From Apostichopus japonicus (Eukaryota; Echinodermata; Holothuroidea; Aspidochirotida; Stichopodidae): a DNA stretch of 64,000 bases. The translations under genes were made by a program, and so were the position numbers. Position 1 is the stretch's first letter. Every line of letters begins with the position of its first letter. The notes beneath the pieces are model-generated. The model was not told the origin of the DNA. It ran no database searches and was given only the letters and a program-made list of their open reading frames with translations. This document shows positions 42,301 through 54,050 of the stretch, piece by piece. The stretch covers positions 5,581,501 through 5,645,500 of the forward strand of contig NC_092563.1 in the NCBI RefSeq assembly GCF_037975245.1. The letters run 5' to 3'.

Positions 42301-45015
42301 TTTCTAATTTGTAGCTGTGGCGAAGTTTACCTTCACGTTCCACGCCACTGACACACTTAGACGTAATAAATAGTTTATTTGCGACAGTTTTTCTTTCACG
42401 ACAGCTGTTTGGTACTTCAAGAAATAGACTAAGTAAAGAAGAAAGCGTTCGATGGCCATAATGATGTGGGACAAACGTATCCAACTGAATGTTTACTGAG
42501 GTAATATCCCCCTCCCCTTCCCCCTTCCCCTGCCCCCATTATATGCAGTCGGGTACATTATGTCAGGCAAACTATACCAAACCTTGATTTAAAAGAAAAA
42601 AAATCTAATTTCTACAATAAGACTTAATTTCGGGATATAAATTTTACCTATCGATGTAGGCCTATAGAAAGTTGGTGGCAAATTCTTGAAATTTCTTGAA
42701 ACTGACAATGGAGAATTTCATGTCATGAAAGTTCGGTATTGACCTTTCTATTTCCTACATCCATATTGGATATTTTCACTCTAAAAATGTCATTATGTAT
42801 GTGAAAAAGTTTCACTATTTTACGGAATAAATCATCAGATTTAAAGTTTCACATCAATAAACCGATATGCTATACTAATAAAATTAAAATGTTATAATTC
42901 TTCAAAATATTATCTGCAGTATAAGTTTAGAGTATACACTTTAAAAAATCAGAATGCCAATAATTAAAATATTTTATACATCAATATCGTTATGACTATA
43001 AAATGAATTAAATAACCTAAAAATGCGATGTCGGCATGTCGACAATTAATATTAATATTAGCATGATAAAGGAATAATGGTATATACCGTTTAGTCTTCC
43101 GGTTTGAAACGAGTATACCGTTGTGCGATTATAGAAACATTGGCAAACACATACCTGAGTGTAATGACCACATACGCCCGAACATGATCTATCCGCGTAT
43201 TTGTACTGAGACGCCTCGTCGTACCATTTCTGTATGGGAACCGCGGCACTAGGTGCTGGTTGTCCAGCCTTGGAGTAATACCGTATGTAGAGGTTCTGTC
43301 CTACGTAACCAAATGGCGATGTATTCTCAGGGTTTCCATGTTCAAAGAAACATTGGTCACTCCATCCTTGAGCCATTGCTGCTAGCTCGGCATCCCACTT
43401 CTGTCATTATTTGGGGGGAAAAGTAGCAAAATAATGAGATTAGTAATTATAGGGTATAGTTGCGGTTTTTACCTTCCCATTTTAGGCGGAAGGGAAGGGG
43501 GTTGGGAAGGGCATTGGAAGGTACATGATGTTTTTGGGTTTTTTTAAATATGATTTTATCTGTTTTTCCTTTACAGGCTGAAAGTCAATTTCATACATGT
43601 TAGACAAAACTGAAAGCTGTGTCATCATTCAACTTCCATATTAGTTTAATTTCATAAAAATGATAACAAACTGGAGATTTGATTAGATAGAAATGTTACG
43701 TGAACAAAGTTATTAATTATAGTGAAAATATTGAACACAACGGACAAAGTGAGAAGGGAAGAACATAGAATTGGCCAAATGTCTTTTTGAGATTATAGAT
43801 GTAATCATAATGTATAGATCGGTTTTCTTTCCCGTTTGAAATTTCCGTACCGAGGTTTACCGGTATATTACCTCATTGTGAGATATAAACTATACCCCGA
43901 ATCTCACCAGAATATGCCGATCCCGTTACAGTATATTTAACCTAATTTAGTGTTTTTCTGACCTAATTTTCCGTACTGGATTTTACTATCATATGAAAAC
44001 GATGTGTTCTAATTTGATTCCAGAAATCTCTTTGAGTTGTGTGAGATTATTTGTCGTTTTTTGATGATAGAGAATTATTTCTCACTAGAAAGCACAAGGA
44101 AGAAAACTCACAGTGTAATCAGAGAGCATCTTTATTTGATGTGATGAATCTAAATGGTTTTACTTTTTAACGGTGTACTCTATAGGGATTGCGCGCGCGG
44201 GTGTGTATGTGTTGGGGGGGGGGGGGGGGCGAGGCGACTTGGGTTGGGTAACATTAAGTTGTTGGTCTCAAACTGGCCCTAAATCGGTCTCAAATCGGAA
44301 CCGAAATATAGGTTGCTTTCCTCCAATTGGGATATAGGCTTGTTTAAGCGTGACATTGAACATGAATGAATAACAAAGATGTTGTAACCGTTTGTTTGTT
44401 TGTCACTTACTTCGTATACAGTTCTCAGGCTGTTAATTTTGTCTGTTCTCTCCAAACTTTTTTGACGAGCTATTTAGGACCGTGTTTACCAACTTGTGTA
44501 GGCTATACAGTGATTTCAATGTACAAAACTTACCCATCCGATTCGTCAAACAGAATTTCACTATTTCATAAAACAAAATGCCAATTCCCGCTGAAGTTAC
44601 CAATGGCACGCGGCACGAGGCGTGCGACTTAAAAAGTCTGACGTCACATAAAAACATGTCTTCCATCTTTTTTTCTTCTTTTTTTCATTTAATGTTTACT
44701 AATGAATAAAAGTAAACTTACCAAAACGTTCATGTTAGCAGCGGTGGGTGTAACTTGGCGTCTATGTCGGTTATGTTCCCCGATTATGACACTTCTATCT
44801 TCTCCGGTATAGTCCGATCGTCTGGACACTGGTACATCCGGGGCAGTTTCAGAGGCGGAGTAAAGTACCGACTCCAACAAATCAAGCGGTTGAGGGGGTA
44901 CAGGGGGTGGATTTATCGATTCCTCGTACCCTACGGAGACTGCAGCAGCAGCGGGCAAATTACAGGCCAACAAAGCAGTCATCAACGCGTAAAGGAACAT
45001 CACAAACGACTCCAT
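39218..45015 (-). CDS. Secreted CAP-domain protein with EGF-like module, 3' end not found
   Basis: CAP (CRISP/Ag5/PR-1) proteins are secreted and cysteine-rich; many act in immunity, matrix or fertilisation and some bind sterols. Minus-strand exons 45015-44722, 43400-43155, 41688-41570, 40288-40200, 39789-39757 and 39316-39218 join in phase into about 293 residues. The N-terminus is a hydrophobic signal peptide (MESFVMFLYALMTALLACNL), then a Pro-rich spacer, HNRHR, KWDAELAAMAQGW, FFEHGN, the CAP1 signature GHYTQLVWATT and CAP2 signature LITCNYGPGGNY. The hinge YKGQFPYQEGEKCSKC resembles vertebrate PI16. A Cys-rich linker and an EGF-like exon (CQKGFWGNNCE) follow. The cavity histidines (FFEH, GHYT) are present. 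The gene is convergent with EIF6. Exact orthology is not assigned. Confidence 0.9.
39757..39789 (-). CDS. CAP gene exon 5, 33-nt microexon
   Basis: Phase 1 to phase 1. Encodes DCDLMEDSAC between CCTAG and A|GTAAGT. Its phase fits both neighbours and it adds two cysteines. Confidence 0.7.
40200..40288 (-). CDS. CAP gene exon 4 (hinge)
   Basis: 89 nt. GNYKGQFPYQEGEKCSKCDS then RGTCKGGLC. Of two adjacent AGs the first keeps the GPGGN spacing of the CAP2 signature. Donor A|GTGAGT. Confidence 0.88.
40488..40501. repeat. Poly-G tract (14 G) in CAP intron
   Basis: Uninterrupted G run followed by TGGGG, in the intron between CAP exons 3 and 4. Confidence 0.95.
41235..41420 (-). mobile_element. tRNA-derived SINE, copy 2 (body only)
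   Basis: Shares the (TGTA)n edge, CAGCAGGAACT, GCAAGCTGACCGAAG and CATTTAACGTCC with 105-250 in the same order. The tRNA-like head is not recognisable. It lies just downstream (on plus, upstream) of CAP exon 3. Confidence 0.6.
41570..41688 (-). CDS. CAP gene exon 3
   Basis: 119 nt. LVWATTTHVGCGQTYCETAL and NNAWLITCNYGPG. Acceptor TTTTGTTTGTAG, donor GG|GTGAGT. Confidence 0.92.
41700..43150. other. CAP intron 2, no other gene seen
   Basis: A 109-codon minus-strand ORF at 42155-42484 shows no domain, no splice logic and no bias I can point to. AT-rich remainder. Confidence 0.35.
43155..43400 (-). CDS. CAP gene exon 2
   Basis: 246 nt, phase 0 both sides. KWDAELAAMAQGWSDQCFFE, GYVGQNLYIRY and CSGVCGHYTQ. 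Acceptor AATAATGACAG, donor CAG|GTATGT. Confidence 0.92.
43401..44721. other. CAP intron 1
   Basis: AT-rich intron with a 16-G tract at 44214-44229. No other feature seen. Confidence 0.4.
44722..45015 (-). CDS. CAP gene exon 1 (signal peptide and spacer)
   Basis: ATG at 45015; 98 codons to donor TTG|GTAAGT. Hydrophobic leader with a small-residue end (AAAAV), Pro-rich NPPPVPPQP, and the HNRHRRQV start of the CAP domain. Confidence 0.88.
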
Positions 45016-46050
45016 GATATTAATTAATTATTTTTAAAATCTATATATATCTCTGGTAAAACAAAGACCGAGAATTGAGATATTGCCAAAATCTATATTT
45101 TGGAAATAATGTTATACAACTGAATTATATAGGAATAACAGGAACGTATACAGGAACGTGTCAAAATATCTGGTCTGAGCCGACTGGATAAAACACGAGC
45201 ATCTCAAATCAAATTCTGATGTTCAACTCAGATTATTGGTGCTTTTTATTGACTATCGTCGCTACAGATGACTCATGTAGACGTCACTTTTTTTCGCGCT
45301 TTTACCTCGTATTGGTCAAACAGGAAGTGATAAGCAAATCTTTAAAGGAATTTACACCAAACACTTCCTTTATGGTAAGTGATACGAAGTGATATATCAC
45401 TTCCGCTCTCCCTCTCTTCAGTGCCAATGCATGGAAGTGACAAATTTGGATTAATACATGCCAAAGTTCAAGATAAATGTATACCTTGTTTAAAATATAA
45501 ATAACTTTAAAATATAGAATTTAGGATGAAAAGGGACGATGGGTTCAATCAATGTCAAATCTGATGAATTTATCAGAGAAAAACTTTGGCTCTCATTTAT
45601 TTGAAACTGACCATTTCTAAAATGTGTGAAGAAATTTCCATCGAAAACAGATGGTGGAAAGGTGACACTCAGATAAGGGTACATTATGGGTCGGCAGTTT
45701 ATTTTTGTGTTAATTGAGCCATAAAGAAAAAATAATAATAATAAAGAAAAATAGTAATTATAACAGAAAAAGTAATATCGCCCAGTCATATGTTATTGTA
45801 GATGATGTGGTACATATAGAGAGTGATGCAATATTTGCTTTATCATCATATTTGAAAACCATAACAAAATCTTATTATTGATAAATATGGAGGATAATTA
45901 ATCATCGGAAAGAAGTCCGAGGTCAATAAATGTCTTAGTAATCTCAATTTTCCTATATCATCACCTTTGTCATCTGATGACGTAAGCATTGTTCAAACAT
46001 GCATGCATGCATGCATATACTCCTTACATCCACAATAGGTCAACGTCTTA
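45016..46050. other. Upstream region of the CAP gene
   Basis: Contains the likely promoter and 5' UTR of the minus-strand CAP gene; no TATA box or exon could be fixed. A GCATGCATGCATGCAT run lies near 46000. Confidence 0.3.
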
Positions 46051-46053
46051 AAC

Positions 46054-46093
<40 letters not shown>

Positions 46094-46174
46094 GAAATGA
46101 GGGTGCTGGGGGAGAGAAGGGGAGAGGGAGGGTTGAAGAGGAGGGGGAGAGGTTGGGGCAAATTCATAATGATA

Positions 46175-46260
46175 ATAAGATAGATAGATGGATAGATAGA
46201 AACTTTATTGTCCATTTCAGAAAGCAGAAAACGGAAATTATTTCCCGTCGACAGTAAACA
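46175..46260 (-). mobile_element. LINE 3' tail fragment
   Basis: (GATA)n then AACTTTATTGTCCATTT on plus; read on minus this is AAATGGACAATAAAGTT plus a (TATC)n tail, a common LINE 3' end. A TA tract precedes it at 46057-46092. Confidence 0.5.
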
Positions 46261-46339
46261 TAAAACAGTAGTGAATACAAACACAACCGTACAATAAACA
46301 AACTATTAGTGAACAACTACGAGAATAAAACTAGTTAAA

Positions 46340-46680
46340 AATAATAATGCATTATTATGTTTCAACTACTATATGATGAAATCTTTCATAAGTGTGCTAC
46401 ATGTTAAAATAATAATGATGCATTATTAAAAATATTAATGCATTATTATGTTTCAACTACTATATGATGAAATCTTTCATAAGTGTGCTACATGTTAAAA
46501 TAATAATGATGCATTATTAAACATAATAATGCATTATTATGTTTCAACTACTATATGATGAAATCTTTCATAAGTGTGCTACATGTTAAAATAATAATGA
46601 TGCATTATTAAAAATAATAATGCATTATTATGTTTCAACTACTATATGATGAAATCTTTCATAAGTGTGCTACATGTTAT
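46340..46680. repeat. 91-bp tandem repeat, four copies
   Basis: GCATTATTATGTTTCAACTA recurs at 46349, 46440, 46531 and 46622. Each unit also holds the near-palindrome AATAATGATGCATTATTA. Confidence 0.92.
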
Positions 46681-47199
46681 TACTTGTTTCTATTATTGTT
46701 CATGTTGGAAGGTTTCGTTAATGAATCAAGTTTATTCCGAACATACTTGCATTATATTCTATTTCAAAGGTAAAAAAAAGTTTCCAATCAGCATTTACCG
46801 CTTCAGTAAATGAGAAAACAGTATACCTTTTATTCCACATTTTCCAGGCCACCCTAATTCACCATGGGGCCGTGGCCCTCATTACCCTCCTCTCTTTTAC
46901 GCCTGCATCAGCTGTAAGATGTTTAGTGTAGGAAAGATGAACAGTTGTAATAGCCTATAAGTACTCCGAGAATACTGAATACGTTTAAGATATAAATCGC
47001 TTACACTGTAGAGATTTCAAGAAGCCTTTGTTCCTTAAACCGCTATAACAGCTGCGAGTAATCGGTTTTTCGAACACCGTATGATGCATGGAGGTAATTA
47101 GTTATGTCTGTATATTATACGTCATAGTATATTTGTTACACTACAATATACTAAGCACATAATATATATATATGTGTGTGTGTGTGCGTTTGTTTTTCT

Positions 47200-47365
47200 A
47201 TCTGACCGAGGACTTGAACAAAAGAATTCCAGGTCCTCGGTTGTGATTTCTAAAGAATCACCACGTCCTCGGAAGAATTTCTATTGTATGGGGTATTGTT
47301 AAGGTTAGGGTACGTGGATTTGAACAATGGAAAATACAATGGGGTCCTCGGTTGGAATGTAAATC
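47200..47365. repeat. Repeats of CCGAGGAC/GTCCTCGG
   Basis: GACCGAGGAC, GGTCCTCGGTTG (twice) and ACGTCCTCGG occur within 160 bp in both orientations, so the segment can fold. Flanked by (TG)n. Confidence 0.5.
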
Positions 47366-47439
47366 CAACATGTATGTGTGTGTGTGTGTGTAAACTATAG
47401 TGCTATATATGGGCTATATGTATAGGCAATATGTATGTA

Positions 47440-48410
47440 GTATGTTCAGTGAAGTTATATAATATGTTCAGTGTGGCTATATTTGTTCAACCAATCGTTC
47501 ACCAAACGCCAACAGTGATACATTTTTGGCGGAGCAGTGTCTTGAGCACTTACTCGATATGGTTGGCTCTAAAAATTGTTTTACTCGGCGACTTTAACTA
47601 TGATCTCCAGGACCAGAACAATAAAGATGTCAAACGCTTTATGAATACTCTATAAGCTCTTACTTTTATTAATGTTTCATAGACAAGCCCACTCGTGTAA
47701 CGCCCGACAGCGAAACTCTTCTTGACAATATCCTTACAAATGTGCCACACAAAGTTGTGTTGTCTGGCATTATTATATCTTAAACCAAAATGATGCTGAC
47801 TCTGCATATTCTTTGTTTTTCAACAAATTTTCCTCAACTTACTATAGCTGCTTTCCGTTGGAACGTCGAAACCCCGTAAAAGCAAAACTTGGTGCACCAG
47901 TGGTATTTCTAATTCTTGTCGTACCAAGCAAAAATTGTACAAAAAATACGTTCAGCATCTAAATGACAGCAACCGCCGCAATTACGTTAGATTTCGTAAT
48001 AAACTAAATACTGTTATTAGAACTGCTAAAAGACTTCATTTTTGCTCGCTCTTAAGCAACAATAATAATACCAAACGTTATTGGGGTGTATTAAACTCAA
48101 TTATAAAAGGAACCAATCAACCCAACCATTTTCCTCAGAAGATACACTATAATGATATCGAATATGACGATCCCACCTGATACTTGCACCACACTTAATA
48201 ATTATTTTACCAATATAGGGCCATCTCTTGCTGATCGACTACAAGGTAGCTACCACTCTTTTAACGATTTCCTACATACTGCAAATCCCGCCAGTTTTCT
48301 TCCTTACCCCAACCGACGAGGAAAAAATTGAGAAGTGTATCTGTAACCTAAAAAATACAAGTTGTGGCTTTGACGACATAAATGTTTAAGTAGTTAAATG
48401 CGTCTCTATA
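47440..48410 (+). pseudogene. Decayed non-LTR retrotransposon ORF2 (endonuclease end to pre-RT)
   Basis: Fragments in shifting plus frames read LLGDFNYDLQDQNNKDVKRF, KPTRVTPDSETLLDNIL, then YVQHLNDSNRRNYVRFRNKL and KRYWGVLNSIIKGTNQPN, then NNYFTNIGPSLADRL and NTSCGFDDI. This order (end of AP endonuclease, linker, start of reverse transcriptase) fits a CR1/L2-group LINE. Several stops and frameshifts break it, and it stops before the RT catalytic part where a GC-rich repeat begins. Confidence 0.8.
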
Positions 48411-48464
48411 ACCTTATCACGAAGCCAGCTCTTTGCCACATCTTCTACTGCTCCTTATCAAATG

Positions 48465-48672
48465 GGTTCTAGGACAATTTCCCCCTGACAACTGCCCCCT
48501 GGACAATTGCCCCCGGGACAATTCCCCCTGAAAACTTCCCCCGGAAAACTGCCCCCAGGAAAACTGCCCCCCGGACAACTGGCCCGGACAACTGCCTCTG
48601 GACAACTGCCCCCGGGCAACTGCCACCCGGACAACTGCCCCCCGGACAACTGCCCCCGGACTAATACCCCCT
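48465..48672. repeat. GC-rich tandem repeat, ~15-16-bp unit
   Basis: GGACAACTGCCCCC and variants repeat about 13 times. Open frames on both strands here (Pro/Gly-rich) are products of the repeat. Confidence 0.9.
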
Positions 48673-48699
48673 GGAAATTCGAATCCCTATAACTGTTAT

Positions 48700-49180
48700 T
48701 ATTTTGTAGTTATTCTCACATTAGGTTTTTTTTTTATAAACCACATACACCCACCTCATATTTATAGGGACTACAAGGGCATCACTGGCCAGTTTTCCTA
48801 TTAGTTATATTGCTTGTCGGACAACAGGGAAATTGTGCTGCCGCTTAAAGATGATGTGTATGTATGTGGGATCTATAACCAGAATTGCAATGCACGAATG
48901 CATTGTGGTTTCTTGCATTTTTTCTTGTTTCTTTAGCTGAAATAATTACATCAAATTGGTTGAGCTATTTTGTTGAGAAGGGTTCATCTACTCGTTATAG
49001 GGCATCATGCAATGTTCCAAGTATGACTTCAATACAATTTGTTGTTGTCAAATTACTATGATTTATGAACTTTTCAGCATAATCAAGTTATAAATATGCA
49101 CATATCAAATTGATCTACCAACTCTTTCGTAGCAAGCATGAATATATTTTCATTGCAGAAAGGAAATGGCACTAATCTGC
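48700..49180. other. No feature recognised
   Basis: AT-rich spacer between the GC-rich repeat and the second LINE relic. Confidence 0.35.
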
Positions 49181-51075
49181 TCTAACTGTTGACAAAGACG
49201 TCTATCTTCAAGTTAGAAAGAACACTACGACAATGGCTCGATCAAAGATGAAGTGATTTCTTCAGAACCAAGTTCCAAAATTGTGAGGGGAATTCCAAAG
49301 ACCTTTACAAATGTGTGCATAAAATTCCTTGATAAAAATCAAACTAAAATCCTTCCACTTATACTGTTTCTTTACACTCTCTTACTAATGACCTTAATAC
49401 GTACTTTATTAATGACAAAATAGAACAAATACGTTCTAATTTTCAGGACATTGACAGAGATGCTGAGCAGCTTGCTACTGCTTATCGTGGAGTTGTCTTA
49501 TCTCAGTTTGAACCTACCAGTATTGATGAGTTAAGGGAGATAATTAATGATATTGGAATTAAATGCTCCCCTAGTGATATACTTCCGAGAGATCTCTTAC
49601 AAACTAATATTGATCTTCTTCTTCCTTGCATATATCATCTTGTTAATTTGTCTCTCATCACTGGCAGTATGGATGGTCTAAAACTTGCAGATATTTCTCC
49701 TGTCATCAAAGGGAATGGCTTAGATCACAACAGTTTTAAAAATGATAGACCGATCTCCAATCTATCTTTTTTGGGTAAATTGATTGAAAGAGTTGTGTTT
49801 AAACGGTTGTATAATCACATCATTATAATAGCCTCAATATTTCCAGGCAATCTCCATGCTTACAAAAAATACCATAGTTCGGAAACCCTCCATTTAGGCT
49901 TTTGAGGGTGACTATAATGACATATTAGTTACAAGTGACAGTGGATATACCACTGTGCTGGTACTCCTTGACTTAAGCTCGGCTTTTGACACAGTGACCA
50001 TGCATACTATATTCTTTTGTCCGTATTATCTAATGAAATTGGTTTTACTGGTATTGTGCTTAACTGGTTTAAAAGTTTTATTGCAGGCAGATCGCAAAGA
50101 GTTAGAATAGGGGATGATCTTATGACGAGATTACAATTAAGTTTGGTGTGCCACAGGGATCTGTTTTGGGTTTGATCATATTTAACATTTATATTCGTTC
50201 ACTTTACGCTGAAGTTTCTAGAATGGGTTTAATATACATGGCTTTGCTGATGATCACCAGATTTATAAACACTTCAGGCACCATAATCAAGGATCTGTTC
50301 TGGTTGATTCTATGTAGTCCTGCTTTGGTTGTATTCAACGTTGGATGCGCAAATACTATTTGCAACTCAACCCTGGCAATAATTGTATTTGGTCCCCCTC
50401 CTATATTAAAACTGATTCGCATCAAGAGTGTTATTCTTAACACTGTAGATTGCGTACGTTTTGACCAATTTTTCGTAACCTTTGTGTTCATTTTGACGAT
50501 ACCATGTCTTTTCGGCATAAAATCTGTTCACTTAACTCCAGGTGTTTTAAGAATCTTAGAAACATTTCTAAATTGCGGTTCTATCTTACTAAGTCTGAGT
50601 TAAGCACTATTGGCCAATCCATGGTTATTTTTCATATTGATTATTGTAACTCAGTTTATTTTGGTATCAACCAACATTTATATGATCAACTCCAATCTGT
50701 TCGAAATTTTGCTGCAAGAATGATATATGATAGAAGTAGAAATGATCATGTGACTGATCTATTCCATGATCTTCATTGGCTTAAAATCAAGGAGAGGGTG
50801 TACTTTAAAATAATATTGATTGTGTTTAAGTCTGTTAGAGGGCTGGGTCCTAAATATATCCATGAACTGTTGGTAACCTCTAACCGTAGCAGAAATATGT
50901 TATTTAAAGAGCCTCCAGTTAAATCCTCTTATGCATGGTATCGCTCGTTTGCGAAGGCTGGACCTAAATTGTGGAATAAGCTTTCATGACAGCCTTAAAG
51001 AAGTCCAAAATGCTGCTACTTTTAAGAGGCAATTAAAAAACTACTTATTTGTCGATGGTTCTGATTTCAGCTAGA
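49181..51075 (+). pseudogene. Decayed non-LTR retrotransposon ORF2 (reverse transcriptase)
   Basis: Fragments in order: LNTYFINDKIEQIRSNFQ, IKCSPSDILPRDLL, NDRPISNLSFLGKLIERVVF, DLSSAFDTV, GVPQGSVLGLIIFNIYI, GFADDHQIYKHFR (catalytic FADD), then IDYCNSVYFGINQHLYDQLQ and DLHWLKIKERVYFKI. The pattern is a CR1/L2-type RT with its C-terminal thumb. Multiple frameshifts and stops make it inactive. A TTATTATTATT/TA tail follows at 51160-51262. Confidence 0.88.
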
Positions 51076-51184
51076 ATCTCGACCAGGTTTAACTTTCGTT
51101 TCATTTAGTTGTTTTCCAGCACAGCGGTGCACACAGTTTTCTGTAGTTGTTGTGCTTATAAGACTTTATTATTCTTCTTCTTAT

Positions 51185-51187
<3 letters not shown>

Positions 51188-51261
<74 letters not shown>

Positions 51262-51262
51262 T
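51188..51262. repeat. (TA)n microsatellite at LINE tail
   Basis: TA repeats directly after TTATTCTTCTTCTTATTATT. Confidence 0.9.
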
Positions 51263-52085
51263 ACCTATATAAAAATGTAAAATGGTACATCCATTGTTTG
51301 TTTGATTTTTGAAGAGATATTTTATTGCACTCTCCTTGATTCGTTTGTATCACTCTCATTTACTTTATTTAATGTAAGGAATAAATAACTTTATTGGTGC
51401 AAAATATATCAATAGCAATAATAGTAAAATAATATTACTAATAATGAAAGCCTAAAATTACAACCCTAAAAAGGTATATGAATGTCGGATATTTTCTAAT
51501 ATTTAAGTCGTTTCCTTATTTCTTTCACTGGATACACCTTCATTACTTACTGCAGCCTTTCATTACTCAATGTTTTCAAATGAAAATGCCAAATACGCTT
51601 ATAAAAGTGATTAAGACTAGATGTAGTTTTGCATGAAGACATTTCAAATACTTGGAATGGATTTGTACTTATGACATGTTATGCGGTCTTTGTATTCACG
51701 GTATGCCTATATATCCGGTACGATAACGTTGAAAAGTACATTTTGATCCTCCGCATTTTACCATGAAAAGCATGAAAATGTTCGCTGTTCGAACCCGGGG
51801 TACGGTCGGTGTTTCCTGGATTGTACAGGTTGTTAAGGTACTTTATGGAAACCAAACTTCCGATTCATGTCTGATATGTGACGGTTGTCACACGTACATA
51901 CCCTTCTATCAACATAAGATGGTGTGTATGTTCATAGTGTCTTAAACCATGACAGGAAACATAATATGAGTCGTCGTTATATGACTGCTGTCAAGGTGTT
52001 TTTCCCGCCTGTTTTACAGTTCAATCTTACGTTCATATAGGCAAACCGAAATTTTGCTTGATGCAAGTTGACTTATTCGTAGTTT
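51263..52085. other. No gene seen
   Basis: A tail-like AATAAATAACTTTATTGGTGC at 51380-51400 may be a LINE end; otherwise nothing. Confidence 0.35.
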
Positions 52086-52089
52086 CTGA

Positions 52090-52600
52090 ATTGAGGGCAG
52101 GGAGGTAGGAAGCTTCTAAAAAAGTGGAGGGGGGGGGGGCACAACAACAGGGGGGCACTTTCTCATTCCACAACCACCACTCGTTATGCTATAAACCGAT
52201 ACACACCGGCCATATCACTTAAATACATATGAGTGTTAGTATGCTATGAACACTATTATATGGTGCGAGTGACTCTATCAACCTGCATCTGTACAGTATA
52301 GAATAATATGCTAATAGAATGAGCTGCAACATTGATTTTTTATTTACTGATATTGTTTATTGTTAACCGTGCTACAAAAAGATATGGGATGCCATTTTTA
52401 AAATAGCATGTACAGACTAAACATAAACATATATAATTAAAATATTAAAATTAACAAAGGCTTAAGATATCTAAAAGACAGTTCTTCATCAAAAGGGCAC
52501 ATTTTATTTGCCAGTATATAGGGCACATTTGCTATTTCGAAAAAAAGTGTGGGGGGCACGTTCCCCCAGTCCCCCTGCCCCTACCCCTGATTGAGAGAGG
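52090..52600. mobile_element. Dispersed poly-G repeat (GGGGGCAC type)
   Basis: The two edges mirror each other: GAGGGCAGGGAGGTAGGAAG...GGGGGGGGGGGCAC on the left, GGGGGGCACGTTCCCCCAGT...CCCCTACCCCTGATTGAG on the right. Confidence 0.4.
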
Positions 52601-52679
52601 GAATAGGAGAGGGGTTGGTGACAATTGGAAGAAAACCATGCATTCAAACATTTCTTTGAAGAATTATGCCAAGACATAT

Positions 52680-52771
52680 ACGGAAGCGTATTGCTGCCAT
52701 ACGGGATAATTATTTTTCGAAATTACGAAAAGATTTGAATTGTTTTTTGGGTGGCAGCAATACGCTTTCGT
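52680..52771. other. 21-bp near-perfect hairpin with 50-nt loop
   Basis: Arms 52680-52700 and 52751-52771 pair at 19 of 21 positions (core AGCGTATTGCTGCCA/TGGCAGCAATACGCT). Could be a small inverted-repeat element or a hairpin RNA precursor. Confidence 0.5.
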
Positions 52772-53320
52772 AAAGACCAGTTTTGCCAAGTGAGAAAACC
52801 AAAATAAAAAACAGTCCAGGTCATGTTTCCATATTAATTCCAGCATTACTTTTGATCAATTTGCTATACTAATTATATCCAATGTGACCTTCTCCAACAA
52901 CGGTAAGTCATTTCGAATCTGGAGCGTTAAAATAATAATCCTACCTACATCATGGGAAAGCACTTATCGAAACTTACTTTAGCAAATTAAACTTTTGAGG
53001 AATAACACTTTGAAATGAAAGACGGGGAATGGAACTCGAGGTGAAAAGAGCGGAGTGGTACCGTATATAGTGCATGCGGAAAATTCCATGATAAGAGAAT
53101 GATATATAGCCTGAATTATTCAACAGAGCTGGATACAAGCATAGGCGCAGGAGCCTAATTTGATTTTGGGTGCTGTAACGACTTGCCCGAAAAATATAAA
53201 CAACATTTTTCGCGCGCATTCAACATGTTAGTGTGCATATCATATAGGCAATCATCGGTTATTACATCACATGCCAGTCGTTACGACAATAATTATAATA
53301 ATAATATAAGTTTAACCATT

Positions 53321-54000
53321 GAAAAACACACTGCAAATTATTCTTCTTTTAGTAGGTGCCCGAAAAATTCTCAGCATATTGCCCGACTTTTGCACCAAAA
53401 AATTGAAAAACACACTGCAAATTATTCTTCTTTCAGCAGGTGCCCGAAAAATTCTCAGCATATTGACCGAATTTTGCACCAAAAAAATTGAAAAACACAT
53501 TGCAAATTATTCTTCTTTAACCAGGTGCCCGAAAAATTCTCAGCATATTGCCCGACTTTTGCACCAAAAAAAAATTGAAAAACACACTGCAAATTATTCT
53601 TCTTTCAGCAGGTGCCCGAAAAATTCTCAGCATATTGCCCGACTTTTGCACCAAAAAAAAAAATGAAAAGCACACTGCAAATTATTCTTCTTTTAGTAGG
53701 TGCCCGAAAAATTCTCAGAATATTGCCGAATTTTCACCAAAATATTTGAAAAACACACTGCAAATTATTCTTCTTTCAGTAGGTGCCCGAAAAATTCTCA
53801 GCATATTGCCCGACTTTTGCACCAAAAAAAACACGAAAAACACACTGCAAATTATTCTTCTTTTAGTAGGTGCCCGAAAAATTCTCAGAATATTGCCGAA
53901 TTTTCACCAAAATATTTGAAAAACACACTGCAAATTATTCTTCTTTCAGTAGGTGCCCGAAAAATTCTCAGCATATTGCCCGAATTTTCACAAAAATATT
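53321..54000. repeat. Tandem repeat, eight units of 83-88 bp
   Basis: Units start GAAAAACACACTGCAAATTA at 53321, 53405, 53490, 53577, 53665, 53748, 53835 and 53918. Length varies at an A-run and at TTTTGCACC versus TTTTCACC. Because units differ in length the repeat appears open in several frames. It ends in a poly-G/C hairpin edge (to 54050) of the dispersed families. Confidence 0.95.
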
Positions 54001-54050
54001 TGGTTGGGGGGCTGCAACCCCCCAGCCCCCCCCGCCTCCTACGCCTATGG

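Noticed and set aside
42155-42484. 109-codon minus-strand ORF in a CAP intron
   Set aside because: No motif, no splice signals fitting the CAP frame, and a Lys-rich end from an A-rich tract.
48417-48692. Gly/Pro-rich ORFs on both strands resembling a collagen-like protein
   Set aside because: The DNA is a 15-16-bp GC-rich tandem repeat, open in several frames by periodicity; no start or splice context.
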